Shown one piece after another: positions 1 through 6,366 of a DNA stretch of 13,728 nucleotides (position 1 is its first letter; every line of letters begins with the position of its first letter). The stretch comes from Opitutales bacterium (GTDB taxonomy: Bacteria; Verrucomicrobiota; Verrucomicrobiia; Opitutales; Opitutaceae): positions 1 to 13,728 of the forward strand of contig JAJFLS010000526.1 of assembly GCA_021772595.1 (NCBI GenBank), read 5' to 3'. Under the pieces are notes generated by a model, which saw nothing but the letters and a program-made list of their open reading frames with translations, had not been told where the DNA came from and made no database searches. The translations under genes and the position numbers were made by a program.

Positions 1-176
1 CTCTTCGGAAAAAGGACACACCCGGTGATCGCAATTACGCTGATTAAAGCGGGTACATGGGTATGGCTCTCCAGATTGAATAACGAGCTCACCGAAACGA
101 TCGCCATCAACGCGCCTACCAGCCATTTGATCCGGTACAGCTCGTATACGTTAAGCCTTCGCGATTGTAGCGCCAT
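1..176 (-). CDS. Membrane protein N-terminus, probably transglutaminase-like (partial)
   Basis: This gene runs off the left edge; only its first 58 codons are visible. The ATG at 176-174 lies inside the end of the DUF58 gene (26-bp overlap), which implies translational coupling and membership of the same operon. The N-terminus begins MALQSRRLNVYELYRIKWLV. Two hydrophobic stretches follow, at about residues 19-29 and 40-56, separated by a short polar loop, so it is an integral membrane protein from the start. In MoxR-DUF58 operons of many bacteria the third gene encodes a multi-spanning protein with a periplasmic transglutaminase-like domain (DUF3488/TgpA type), and that is the likeliest identity. 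The catalytic domain is outside the window, so this rests on context only. An unrelated membrane protein cannot be excluded. Confidence 0.6.
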   Translation of the reverse strand, partial: MALQSRRLNVYELYRIKWLVGALMAIVSVSSLFNLESHTHVPALISVIAITGCVLFPK

Positions 177-1281
177 TGATCACCGCTCCTACGGAATTTC
201 CTTCAAGTTGCGTGAATACGATCGAATTTGCCGGAGGCGATTCACCCTCACTACTCGCTCCCTCTCCCCAGCGGAGAGCGGATATCTCGTCGAAAAACGA
301 CTCCAGATCCGCAACACGGCTGATCTTGATCGTCGGGCCTCCAACGATTCGGCAATAGTCGAGATCACCCGATAGAAACAGATCCTCCGCGAGACTAGCC
401 AACAGCGAGCACATCTTCTCGAACGCCTCTTTCGTCGACCATAGATAACGACACGTGTCCACTACCATCGAGTATCGAGCCTGGCTCTCCGCAGCGTTTT
501 GCTTCACCATCAGCTTGCCTTGCCTCGCCGAAACTTTCCAGTGAATCGATCGCGGAGCGTCCCCGCGGTTGTAGTTGCGCAAGCCGATCAACTCGCCCGT
601 CGTCCCTTTGGCTTTCGTGCTGGCACCTTGCCAGCCGAAACCGCTTCCAATCGATTTGAGGCGGCTGTACTCGATTCGGGCCGGCCAAATCCGAGCCGCT
701 TTTTGGCATTCTCCCGCGACGTGCTTTCGCAAAAAACCAAACGGGAATGAAGACACCGCGTCGAATATCTTGAAATTAGCCACACAGCGCTTCTTCGGTC
801 GAAACCGCCATACAAGGCGGCTCGTTCCGCCCGGCTCGAGGCTGTTGCGCAAATACAAATCATGGCTAACGTCGGCCTCTTCGCATTCGACCTCGAACAA
901 CAACGAAAACAAAGGAAACCTCTGTCTCGGATTTTCGACTACGACTGCTATTTCGCCATCTTCGCCCACGCGAAAAGTCGAGCTCGTCTCAAGACGCCAT
1001 CGGGCGTTCAGAAAATTCATCCAGCAAAATATTCCGCTCAGCACCAAGGCCGAGATTAGAAGAGCCAGCGCTGCGAACAGGATGTTGTTCTCCGTATTGT
1101 AGGCCGCCAAACCCAAACACAACCCAATCAGGATGAGCATCATTCCAGACGCTGTTGGCAGGACCTTCTCGCCTTTCGGAGGAATGAAGAGTTCTTTGAG
1201 CTTAACCGAAAATGGTTTCGGCCGCCTTTCTGACGCCGGACCGCGCCAATCGAATTGATCCTTTGAAGCCGAGGCAATCAT
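151..1281 (-). CDS. DUF58 domain membrane-anchored protein
   Basis: This is a 376-residue DUF58 family protein. Seen: a polar N-terminus, two adjacent membrane segments at about residues 43-60 and 66-88, an all-beta stretch, then the family signature with GLRNYNRGD (233-241) and IHWKVSAR (246-253), followed by a von Willebrand A-like core beginning SMVVDT (271-276). DUF58 proteins are commonly encoded beside MoxR ATPases and are thought to act in envelope-associated assembly or chaperone complexes; no enzymatic reaction is established. It starts 15 bp after the MoxR stop, with GGAG only two bases before the ATG (a short spacing), and its end overlaps the next membrane-protein gene by 26 bp. 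It is therefore the middle gene of a three-gene operon. Length is normal for the family and no lesion is seen. Confidence 0.9.
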   Translation of the reverse strand: MIASASKDQFDWRGPASERRPKPFSVKLKELFIPPKGEKVLPTASGMMLILIGLCLGLAAYNTENNILFAALALLISALVLSGIFCWMNFLNARWRLETSSTFRVGEDGEIAVVVENPRQRFPLFSLLFEVECEEADVSHDLYLRNSLEPGGTSRLVWRFRPKKRCVANFKIFDAVSSFPFGFLRKHVAGECQKAARIWPARIEYSRLKSIGSGFGWQGASTKAKGTTGELIGLRNYNRGDAPRSIHWKVSARQGKLMVKQNAAESQARYSMVVDTCRYLWSTKEAFEKMCSLLASLAEDLFLSGDLDYCRIVGGPTIKISRVADLESFFDEISALRWGEGASSEGESPPANSIVFTQLEGNSVGAVINGATIAKA

Positions 1282-1296
1282 AGCTCCGCGAAAACG

Positions 1297-2268
1297 CTAT
1301 TTCGGCTGCGGCACGACCGCAAGAATTCTCGATACGATCCCCTCGACCAAGCGGCGCTCTTCGATCGCGTCCGACGAGGGTCGTCGCAAGTTCAGACGAT
1401 GGCTAAGCACGGCCGTGGATACCATGCCCACATCTTCCGGAATCACAAAGTCGCGGCCGAAATACAAGGCCCGCGCCTGCGAAGCGACCTTCAGAGAGAG
1501 ACTTCCGCGAACGCTGATGCCCGCCTTGAACTCGCTCTCCGTGCGGGTCGCTGTGATGATGTTCATGATGTACTCGAGAATGCTTTGCTCAAGGTACACC
1601 TTGGAAACCGTGTCCCGAATCGCCACGATCTCCTCCGGTCCGACTGGATCCGCGAACTCGAGATTATCGTAGCCCGAATGCTCGCTCGAAAGAATTTCCA
1701 ACTCGTTTTCCACACTCGGATATCCCATGTGCAAACGCATCAGAAAACGGTCCATCTGGCTTTCCGGCAGCGGAAACGTCCCCTCGTAATCGACCGGGTT
1801 CTGCGTCGCCAAAACAATGAAGGGATCTCCGACGCTATGCGTCTCGCCGTCGATAGTCACTCGGCCATGGTCCATGACTTCGAGCAAGCTCGACTGAGTC
1901 TTCGGCGTCGCGCGATTGATCTCGTCCGCCAGAACGATGTTCGAGAAGATCGGCCCCTTTTTGAAAACGAACGTTTTTTCCTGCTCGTCGTAAATCGAGA
2001 CGCCAGTCACATCGCTCGGCAGCAAATCACTGGTGAACTGGATTCGTTTGAAATCCGACCGCATCGCTTTCGCCAGGCAATAGGCCAAAGTCGTTTTCCC
2101 GACTCCGGGCAAATCTTCGATGAGCGCATGCCCTCCGGCCGCGAGGCAAATCAGAACATTGTCGATCGCTTCGTCTTTGCCCCTGATGCGACTGCCAATT
2201 GAAGACTTCAAGCGACTGAAAACCTCGCGTGAGGCATTCATCGCTTCTGTCGGGAGAAACTCGCTCAT
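1297..2268 (-). CDS. MoxR family AAA+ ATPase
   Basis: This is a 323-residue MoxR-type AAA+ ATPase. From the ATG at 2268 the visible motifs are: Walker A PGVGKTT (residues 54-60), Walker B VLADE (112-116), sensor-1 Asn in LATQNP (about 157), the arginine-finger region QMDRF (171-175), and a C-terminal lid with a diverged GxSxRG sensor-2 region. MoxR ATPases remodel or activate protein partners, usually together with DUF58/VWA proteins encoded next to them, as here. Start choice: the frame stays open to an ATG at 2349 (350 residues), but the ATG at 2268 is preceded by GGAAAG at suitable spacing and fits usual family N-termini, while the extension is unlike the family. The 5' region contains a hairpin (2290-2308). 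Confidence 0.92.
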   Translation of the reverse strand: MSEFLPTEAMNASREVFSRLKSSIGSRIRGKDEAIDNVLICLAAGGHALIEDLPGVGKTTLAYCLAKAMRSDFKRIQFTSDLLPSDVTGVSIYDEQEKTFVFKKGPIFSNIVLADEINRATPKTQSSLLEVMDHGRVTIDGETHSVGDPFIVLATQNPVDYEGTFPLPESQMDRFLMRLHMGYPSVENELEILSSEHSGYDNLEFADPVGPEEIVAIRDTVSKVYLEQSILEYIMNIITATRTESEFKAGISVRGSLSLKVASQARALYFGRDFVIPEDVGMVSTAVLSHRLNLRRPSSDAIEERRLVEGIVSRILAVVPQPK

Positions 2269-2289
2269 AGTTCTTTCCATTTTCGTGCC

Positions 2290-2308
2290 GCTGAAGCTGG
2301 TCTTCAGC
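2290..2308. repeat. Perfect 7-bp inverted repeat ahead of moxR
   Basis: GCTGAAG and CTTCAGC flank a 5-base loop, upstream of the preferred moxR start (2268). It may form a leader hairpin between the phosphorylase gene and the MoxR operon. There is no U-run after it on the minus strand, so it is not a classic terminator. A related GGCTGAAGC core occurs in the palindrome at 10328-10348. Confidence 0.4.
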
Positions 2309-2388
2309 CTGCCTAATGCATCGGCTCTAACATGCAGGAATTTACCCATCGGACGCTTATTTATCTGTGGCTTGTGATGAAATCCGGC

Positions 2389-3081
2389 TCAGATTCCGAA
2401 CCGCTTTCCAATCGCTTCCAGAATATCGTCGATTCTATTCTGATTCTCAAGCACGGAATTCTCAAACCCTTCCATCGTAAGTGACTCATCTGCAAGGCCA
2501 TGCGCAAAATTATCGACCATACAAAGAGATGTGACCGCAATGCCACTCTCCAAGAGCAAGTCCGCTTCGTTGGCGAAAGTCATCCCCACCACGTCGCAGC
2601 CCCAACTTTGCAAAATCTTCACCTCCGCCCGTGTTTCAAAGCGTGGCCCGCGGGTCTGGACATAGATTTTGCCTGTTTCTATCTTGTAAGGACTCAGCAC
2701 CTGAAGCTCTTCCAGCAGCGAATTATCCAGGCGAGGAGCGAATCCGCTGGGCTCGTCATTGATAAATGTGAGCGGCGCGAAACTCACATAGTCCGAACAC
2801 GACACGAACGTTCCCGGCGAAAGCTCCGAACGCAACGATCCGACCGAACTCACCGTGAGCGCAGTATCGATTTGCAACGCCTTCAACGCCGCCACATATC
2901 CGCGGTAATTGCTCCGATGAGGCGGCAGCGGATTCGTGAATCCGTGACGATTGACGGCGACCAGTCCCTTTCCTCGCTTGACCTCCACCAGTCCGAAAGG
3001 CGTTTCAATGGATTCGTCTACCCAGTCTGCAAAGACCTTCGATCGGTTAATGCTCGTTCCGCTTACAATCGCCAAGTTCAT
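2389..3081 (-). CDS. Purine nucleoside / methylthioinosine phosphorylase family protein
   Basis: This 230-residue protein belongs to the PNP/MTAP (nucleoside phosphorylase type 2) family, which cleaves purine nucleosides with phosphate in the cytosol for purine and methylthioadenosine salvage. Seen: the phosphate loop VSGTS (6-10), RHG (45-47), PPH (53-55), VGSL (80-83), GPRFET (145-150) and GMT with Glu172. The base-recognition segment reads VDNF (189-192). Adenosine-type MTAP normally has an Asp pair in this region; an Asn, as at 191, is typical of enzymes that take 6-oxopurines such as inosine or methylthioinosine. Inferred specificity is therefore 6-oxopurine. The protein is shorter than human MTAP (about 280 residues), close to short bacterial members. 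The GGGA before the ATG is very close; no better in-frame start is seen. The moxR start is 120 bp downstream. Confidence 0.88.
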   Translation of the reverse strand: MNLAIVSGTSINRSKVFADWVDESIETPFGLVEVKRGKGLVAVNRHGFTNPLPPHRSNYRGYVAALKALQIDTALTVSSVGSLRSELSPGTFVSCSDYVSFAPLTFINDEPSGFAPRLDNSLLEELQVLSPYKIETGKIYVQTRGPRFETRAEVKILQSWGCDVVGMTFANEADLLLESGIAVTSLCMVDNFAHGLADESLTMEGFENSVLENQNRIDDILEAIGKRFGI

Positions 3082-3278
3082 TCCCGGCCGATCAAACCCG
3101 ATTCTCGTCTGGGGATCAACTCACAATAAGGACGGATCCGCGAAACCAAACTACTGGAAGCTTGCGGTCGGCCATCGGGCTTTCCCTCACGGCCGATTCA
3201 AGAAATCCACTTTTTTCTTAAGTACTAACCTGGAACTAAATAAACGCGATCCAATGCCGATTAAGGAACGAATCCATC

Positions 3279-3461
3279 ATGAATCGTTCAATCCCCGATC
3301 CTATATCTGCTAACCAAAGAGATCCGGAACAATGCAAGAAATTCCTAGCGGGAAACCGCTCGTGTTTCTACCGCGGCTTCTGGAAGAATTCGCCCTACAA
3401 AGAGGCGGATGAAGTGGACGAATCCCCCGTTCCAGAAAAAGCCACGCCTGACAAAAACTAG
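3279..3461 (+). CDS. Small hypothetical protein, 60 residues
   Basis: This is a short open frame divergent from the phosphorylase gene. AAGGA lies 11 bases before the ATG, a rather long spacing. The product is polar and charged, with two Cys, an aromatic-rich centre (CFYRGFWKNSPY) and an acidic, Pro-containing tail. No family is recognised. Codon use looks plausible for the host and no competing frame is better supported. It is followed within 40 bp by a hairpin (3500-3528). It could be a genuine small protein or a chance open frame; conservation in relatives would decide. The preceding 200 bp (3082-3278) hold no other gene and no promoter I would defend. Confidence 0.4.
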   Translation: MNRSIPDPISANQRDPEQCKKFLAGNRSCFYRGFWKNSPYKEADEVDESPVPEKATPDKN

Positions 3462-3499
3462 GCCAACTCTTTTCGGACATTCGCCCTCACTCTCTTTCA

Positions 3500-3528
3500 C
3501 CACTCAAGTCCTAGCCGACTTCGAGTGG
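3500..3528. other. Bulged hairpin, possible transcript end
   Basis: CCACTC+AAGTC pairs with GACTT+GAGTGG around a 6-base loop with one bulged C, giving an 11-bp stem. It lies 39 bp after the stop of the 60-residue frame. No T-run follows on either strand, so it is not a canonical intrinsic terminator. Confidence 0.45.
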
Positions 3529-3548
3529 CGAACACCCGCACGCGTTAA

Positions 3549-3580
3549 CCGTTTAAACTACAACGTTGTAATTTAAACGG
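3549..3580. promoter_or_regulatory. 32-bp near-perfect palindrome
   Basis: CCGTTTAAA and TTTAAACGG flank a perfect 12-bp inner palindrome (TACAACGTTGTA) with a single mismatched pair (C/A). The symmetry is dyadic with no loop and the arms are AT-rich, which suits a dimeric DNA-binding protein better than a terminator. It lies about 140 bp before the tRNA gene and close to the phage junction. Its function is unknown. Confidence 0.55.
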
Positions 3581-3716
3581 TCGGAGCGTCGTTTGCTTCT
3601 TCGGGCCTTCTTCTGATCTCCGACGGTGAGTCCAAAAAAGACGACGTCCCGTTGGGAACCACAGGCGCTTTTCTATTGATTTTCCTAAATCGGCTCCTAC
3701 TTTCTCCGACTTCGAC

Positions 3717-3790
3717 GGCCTCGTGGTGTAATGGTAGCACTAAGGATTCTGATTCCTTCTGTCGGGGTTCGAATCCCTGCGAGGCTACCA
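3717..3790 (+). tRNA. tRNA-Gln (anticodon CTG)
   Basis: A full cloverleaf can be drawn. The acceptor stem is 3717-3723 with 3780-3786 (first pair G-U). The D arm is 3726-3740. The anticodon stem AAGGA/TCCTT encloses the loop TTCTGAT, giving anticodon CTG (3749-3751). The variable loop is four bases, and the T arm has loop TTCGAAT (3768-3774). The discriminator is A3787, and CCA is genome-encoded (3788-3790). This Gln tRNA reads CAG codons. A tyrosine integrase begins 200 bp downstream on the same strand, the standard layout for integration at a tRNA 3' end. Confidence 0.95.
3764..3790 (+). other. Presumed attachment site (attL) in the tRNA-Gln 3' end
   Basis: Inferred: element-like sequence starts directly after the CCA, and the integrase lies just downstream. 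Integration at tRNA genes usually restores the T-arm/acceptor part of the tRNA and leaves a direct repeat of it at the far end. I found no second copy of GGGGTTCGAATCCC elsewhere in the window, so the other attachment site should lie beyond 13728. Exact crossover limits cannot be set from one end. Confidence 0.5.
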
Positions 3791-3851
3791 ATTTGGGTAT
3801 TTTTGTTGATATGGGTTTTTCTTGGTTTTCTTGTTGATTATTAGGAGGTTA

Positions 3852-3983
3852 ATGAAGTTTTATTTGGTTTTCTCGCGGACTCCATTCTCAATAAGAACTT
3901 GCGTTTTTGGGCATTTTATAGCCTTTTTAGGCAATATTGGGTCACACGGGTCACACAAAATGGCGGAGTTTGTCAGGTTTTGA
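3852..3983 (+). CDS. Candidate 43-residue leader peptide before the integrase
   Basis: This short frame lies in the AT-rich stretch between the tRNA and the integrase. A perfect AGGAGG (3843-3848) precedes the ATG, but only three bases separate them, which is tight. The product starts MKFYLVFSRTPF, has a hydrophobic centre (VFGHFIAFLG) and ends VRF. Its TGA (3981-3983) overlaps the integrase ribosome binding site GAGG (3982-3985), so its translation could open or couple integrase translation. It is too short for a usual excisionase and no family is recognised. It may be non-coding. Confidence 0.35.
   Translation: MKFYLVFSRTPFSIRTCVFGHFIAFLGNIGSHGSHKMAEFVRF
3939..3956 (+). repeat. Tandem 9-bp direct repeat GGGTCACAC x2
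   Basis: Two head-to-tail copies of GGGTCACAC lie 36 bases before the integrase start. The position suits binding by an integrase arm domain or by a regulator of the integrase gene. This is inference; only the repeat itself is visible. Confidence 0.6.
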
Positions 3984-3992
3984 GGATTGAGC

Positions 3993-5228
3993 ATGAGCGG
4001 CTGGAAGAAGGTTGAGGCGAACATCTATTTCTGCGGAGACGCTAATCGGCAGAAGCCGTGGCTTTGGAAACAGAAGATCGACGGTGTACCGTATCGGGAG
4101 TTCTTTTTCGAAAAAGAGACAGCGGTCGCCGCCAAACGAGCGAAGCGGTCGAGCGTGGCGAAGTATGGTTCGCTGGCTCATGAGTTCGACCGGGACGCCT
4201 ACACCGAATGGCGCGAGGCGAGAAAGCTTCTGCCGGATGGAGTTTCCCTCGTCGACGCGGCCAGGTTTTGGGCGCAGCGCCACGAGGGTATCTCGGATCC
4301 TGATCTGACGATCCAATTGGCTTACGACCGTTTTCTCAAATCGAAGTCGGCGGATCGCAAGCGGATGAAGAAGACCCCCTTGTCGCGAGAGCATTTGAGC
4401 GATTTGAGATGGAGGGGGCAGACGCTTGTCTCCCTATTCGGCCACCTTAAGCCGTCGGAGATTTCCAGTCGACAGCTTCTGGGACTGTACGCGGAATCAA
4501 CGAATGCCGGGCGGTCGATACTGAATCAGCATGAGACGCTTCGAAACTTTTTCAATTGGTGCGCGCGGAAGCGCTATGTAGTCCGAAACCCTTACGATGA
4601 AATCCGCGCCGAGGATCTGCCTGATCGGATAACCGGGGAAAAGCATCCGCTTTCTCTCGCAGCCGTGATCGAGATTGGGGCGTATTTTGAAGAGCATTGG
4701 AAGAAGTACTGCCTTTGGCTCGCGTTGCGCCTGTTCGCCGGCATTCGGACGAAGGAGGCGACTAGATTCCGCCCGGAGTGGATCGATCGGGAACGGCGGC
4801 TGATCTTCATGCCGGGATGGGAGAGGGACGCCACAGGGGGGCTTCTGCCTGGGCCGAAGACGCGGGACGATTGGCCGGTGTACAACATCCCTTCGAACTT
4901 CTGGGCGTGGTACGATGCCTATCGGCCAGCGGCAGGACAAAGGCGGGTTCTGGCGCCCCACTGCAAGGTTTGGCCGAAGATTCGGGACGGGATGATTGCC
5001 GATGGAATCATCGAGAGTTTCGAGAGCAACGCGTTTCGAGACACGTTTTGCACGTTCAATTTTTCGGCGGTGATGGACCCAAAGCCGATCGCGGCGATGA
5101 TGAAGCACAGGAATCCGGATACGATGTATCGCTCCTACTTGGGCGTGTTGCGTCCGCGATGGGAGGGGCGGGCGTTTCGGGGGATCTATCCCAAAGCGGA
5201 GCCGCTTGAATTAGGAATTAAGAATTAG
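3993..5228 (+). CDS. Tyrosine recombinase / phage integrase
   Basis: This 411-residue site-specific recombinase presumably integrates and excises the element at the adjacent tRNA-Gln. From the ATG at 3993, an N-terminal arm-type region is followed by a helical core-binding (SAM-like) domain at about 85-195 and a catalytic domain from about 215. Catalytic candidates are Arg252 in AGIRTKEA, Arg349 in NAFRDTF, His372 in MKHRNP and the nucleophile Tyr382 in YRSYLG. Box II is unusual: the common HxxRHT reads N-A-F-R-D-T, lacking the first His. Start choice: GAGG (3982-3985) lies 7 bases before ATG 3993; a TTG at 3987 would be only one base from it. The last residues and the stop codon are supplied by a heptamer array (5208-5242). 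The end overlaps the convergent holin-like gene by 4 bp. Confidence 0.9.
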   Translation: MSGWKKVEANIYFCGDANRQKPWLWKQKIDGVPYREFFFEKETAVAAKRAKRSSVAKYGSLAHEFDRDAYTEWREARKLLPDGVSLVDAARFWAQRHEGISDPDLTIQLAYDRFLKSKSADRKRMKKTPLSREHLSDLRWRGQTLVSLFGHLKPSEISSRQLLGLYAESTNAGRSILNQHETLRNFFNWCARKRYVVRNPYDEIRAEDLPDRITGEKHPLSLAAVIEIGAYFEEHWKKYCLWLALRLFAGIRTKEATRFRPEWIDRERRLIFMPGWERDATGGLLPGPKTRDDWPVYNIPSNFWAWYDAYRPAAGQRRVLAPHCKVWPKIRDGMIADGIIESFESNAFRDTFCTFNFSAVMDPKPIAAMMKHRNPDTMYRSYLGVLRPRWEGRAFRGIYPKAEPLELGIKN

Positions 5229-5242
5229 GAATGGTGAATTGG
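5208..5242. repeat. Heptamer array A1 (NNAATTC type, 5 units)
   Basis: Five contiguous 7-bp units on the + strand follow the pattern GAATTNN; unit 4 is GAATGGT. The minus-strand reading is NNAATTC. The array lies at the convergent boundary of two genes and supplies the stop codons of both: TAG at 5226-5228 on + and TAA at 5227-5225 on -, inside the same unit. Confidence 0.85.
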
Positions 5243-5494
5243 CGAGCGGCGGGGATCTCGGGTTTCGGCTTCGAGGGTGGCGTTTCGCTCTTTGAGATCT
5301 TTTATCTGCGATTCGTAGAGCTTGGTTATTTTGGCGCGTTCGCTTTTTGCGGTTTTCCAGAATAGATAGTTGCCCACCCCTAGCAGTGTGACGACTCCGA
5401 CTTTTTCCCAATTGACGAATTCAAATGCCTCTAGGGTAGCGAGGGGCAGTATGTTGATACCGACCAGCTGAAGGATAAGAAGCGATGATTTCAA
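5225..5494 (-). CDS. Small holin-like membrane protein
   Basis: This is an 89-residue protein with hydrophobic segments at about residues 4-20 and 33-46, then a charged helical tail likely to form a coiled coil (TAKSERAKITKLYESQIKDL, about 48-67). Small size, N-terminal membrane segments and a charged C-terminus resemble phage holins and other lysis-module proteins, but no holin family is recognised by sequence. The start is a TTG at 5494, six bases after the DUF2190 stop, with no clear Shine-Dalgarno, so translation is probably coupled. The last residues and the stop come from heptamer array A1. It is the last gene of the element's minus-strand block, the usual place for a lysis gene beside an integrase. 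No endolysin accompanies it in the window. Confidence 0.55.
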   Translation of the reverse strand: MKSSLLILQLVGINILPLATLEAFEFVNWEKVGVVTLLGVGNYLFWKTAKSERAKITKLYESQIKDLKERNATLEAETRDPRRSPIHHS

Positions 5495-5500
5495 GGCGCT

Positions 5501-5914
5501 TTAGGCGTGTTGGGCGCCGGTGGCGATGGGCTTGAGCCAGATTTCTGTAGTGGATACGCCGATACCTACCAGAGAGAAGTATGCGCTGGCGGCTAGATCG
5601 AGTATTGGAGCGATGCCTCCGGCGGTTGCGCTGACGGCGTAGGCCTCCCCTACTTCGACTGTGGCTCCGATGACGAACGCGGGATCTGAGACCGCCCAGC
5701 TTATGGGCTGTCCTGCTCCGGCCGCGCTGCTGGCGGCTACTCCTGCAATGGCCGCTGTGGCGGCGTCGACGTTGTTATCGGCAAGCGCCATCTGCGTAGA
5801 GGAGTTCTGGTAGATGACTTCACCAGCCGTAATCGCTTCTGCAGCGATGCCGTGGCGGATGTCAGCGGCGGCGCTGTGCTGAACGTTTGCTTCTGTTATC
5901 GTGAGGTCGGCCAT
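5501..5914 (-). CDS. DUF2190-type phage capsid decoration / stabilising protein
   Basis: This 137-residue protein starts MADLTITEANVQHSAAADIR and is rich in Ala, Gly and Val with regular beta strands. It has the GEVIYQNSST and AGVAASSAAGAGQPI segments typical of the DUF2190 phage family, small beta-rich proteins that in characterised phages act as capsid cement or head decoration. No signal peptide is present. Such genes usually sit near the major capsid gene. Here it is next to the holin-like gene, far from any head genes visible, so its role may differ. A 70-bp spacer with heptamer array A2 separates it from the lipoprotein gene upstream. The assignment is by sequence style and moderately sure. 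Confidence 0.65.
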   Translation of the reverse strand: MADLTITEANVQHSAAADIRHGIAAEAITAGEVIYQNSSTQMALADNNVDAATAAIAGVAASSAAGAGQPISWAVSDPAFVIGATVEVGEAYAVSATAGGIAPILDLAASAYFSLVGIGVSTTEIWLKPIATGAQHA

Positions 5915-5925
5915 GGGCTTTCGCT

Positions 5926-5960
5926 AATTGAAAATTGAGGATTGCTGATTGAAAATTGCT
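5926..5960. repeat. Heptamer array A2 (NNAATTG type, 5 units)
   Basis: Five contiguous 7-bp units on the + strand (AATTGAA, AATTGAG, then three close variants) lie between the DUF2190 and lipoprotein genes. The core is RATTG plus two variable bases. The array begins 12 bases upstream of the DUF2190 ATG. The rest of this 70-bp spacer shows nothing else. Confidence 0.85.
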
Positions 5961-5984
5961 TGAGCTGTTATTGGTCGGGGGATG

Positions 5985-6362
5985 TCAACTAGTTGGAACT
6001 CCTAGCCCTGCGAATGCGTCGGAGACTCCTTGGAGAAACTCCCTGCCCGTCTGGTCGTAGCTGCCTACTTCCATGCGGGCGCCTAGGTCTGCCAGGACCA
6101 TGTTGAGCACTACCGGGCTGATGCGGGATTGGTACTCCGCGACGAATGCGGAAACGATCTCCTCGGTTAAAGTTCGCTCGGACGCGAGAAACGCGTCGAT
6201 GCGGGTCTTGATCTCCCCGAACAAAGCCGAGTCTCGCTCCGAATCGAAGCCGATCCGAGCGGCGCTGCCGCTGTACAGGCCCGTCCGATACGGGTCCGTA
6301 GAATTGCACCCCGAAAGCGCCAGGCATGCTAATAGTGTCAGTGTTATATATAGTTTTTTCAT
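5985..6362 (-). CDS. Prophage-encoded lipoprotein
   Basis: This 125-residue protein has a clear lipoprotein signal peptide: MKKLYITLTLLACLALSGC, with lipobox ALSGC and the lipidated Cys at residue 19. The mature part is helical with mixed charge, without recognised domains. It starts 4 bp after the stop of the Fn3 gene; GGAAGAG is about 10 bases upstream. Known families with this context include prophage morons and superinfection-exclusion lipoproteins; an outer-membrane spanin subunit is another option given the nearby holin-like gene, though the length and lack of a Pro-rich tail argue against a classical Rz1. Function is undetermined. Confidence 0.8.
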   Translation of the reverse strand: MKKLYITLTLLACLALSGCNSTDPYRTGLYSGSAARIGFDSERDSALFGEIKTRIDAFLASERTLTEEIVSAFVAEYQSRISPVVLNMVLADLGARMEVGSYDQTGREFLQGVSDAFAGLGVPTS

Positions 6363-6366
6363 AATT

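Noticed and set aside
1399..2202. Long plus-strand frame of 267 residues opposite moxR
   Set aside because: It is antisense to a clearly conserved MoxR ATPase; composition is His/Arg-rich with no family features.
3573..3791. Minus-strand frame starting MVASQGFEPRQ
   Set aside because: This is the antisense of the tRNA-Gln gene; such MVASQGFEPRQ starts are a well-known artefact of tRNA genes.
3791..3850. Sigma-70 promoter for the integrase (TTGATA at 3806)
   Set aside because: The stretch is AT-rich, but no -10 element lies at acceptable spacing from TTGATA.
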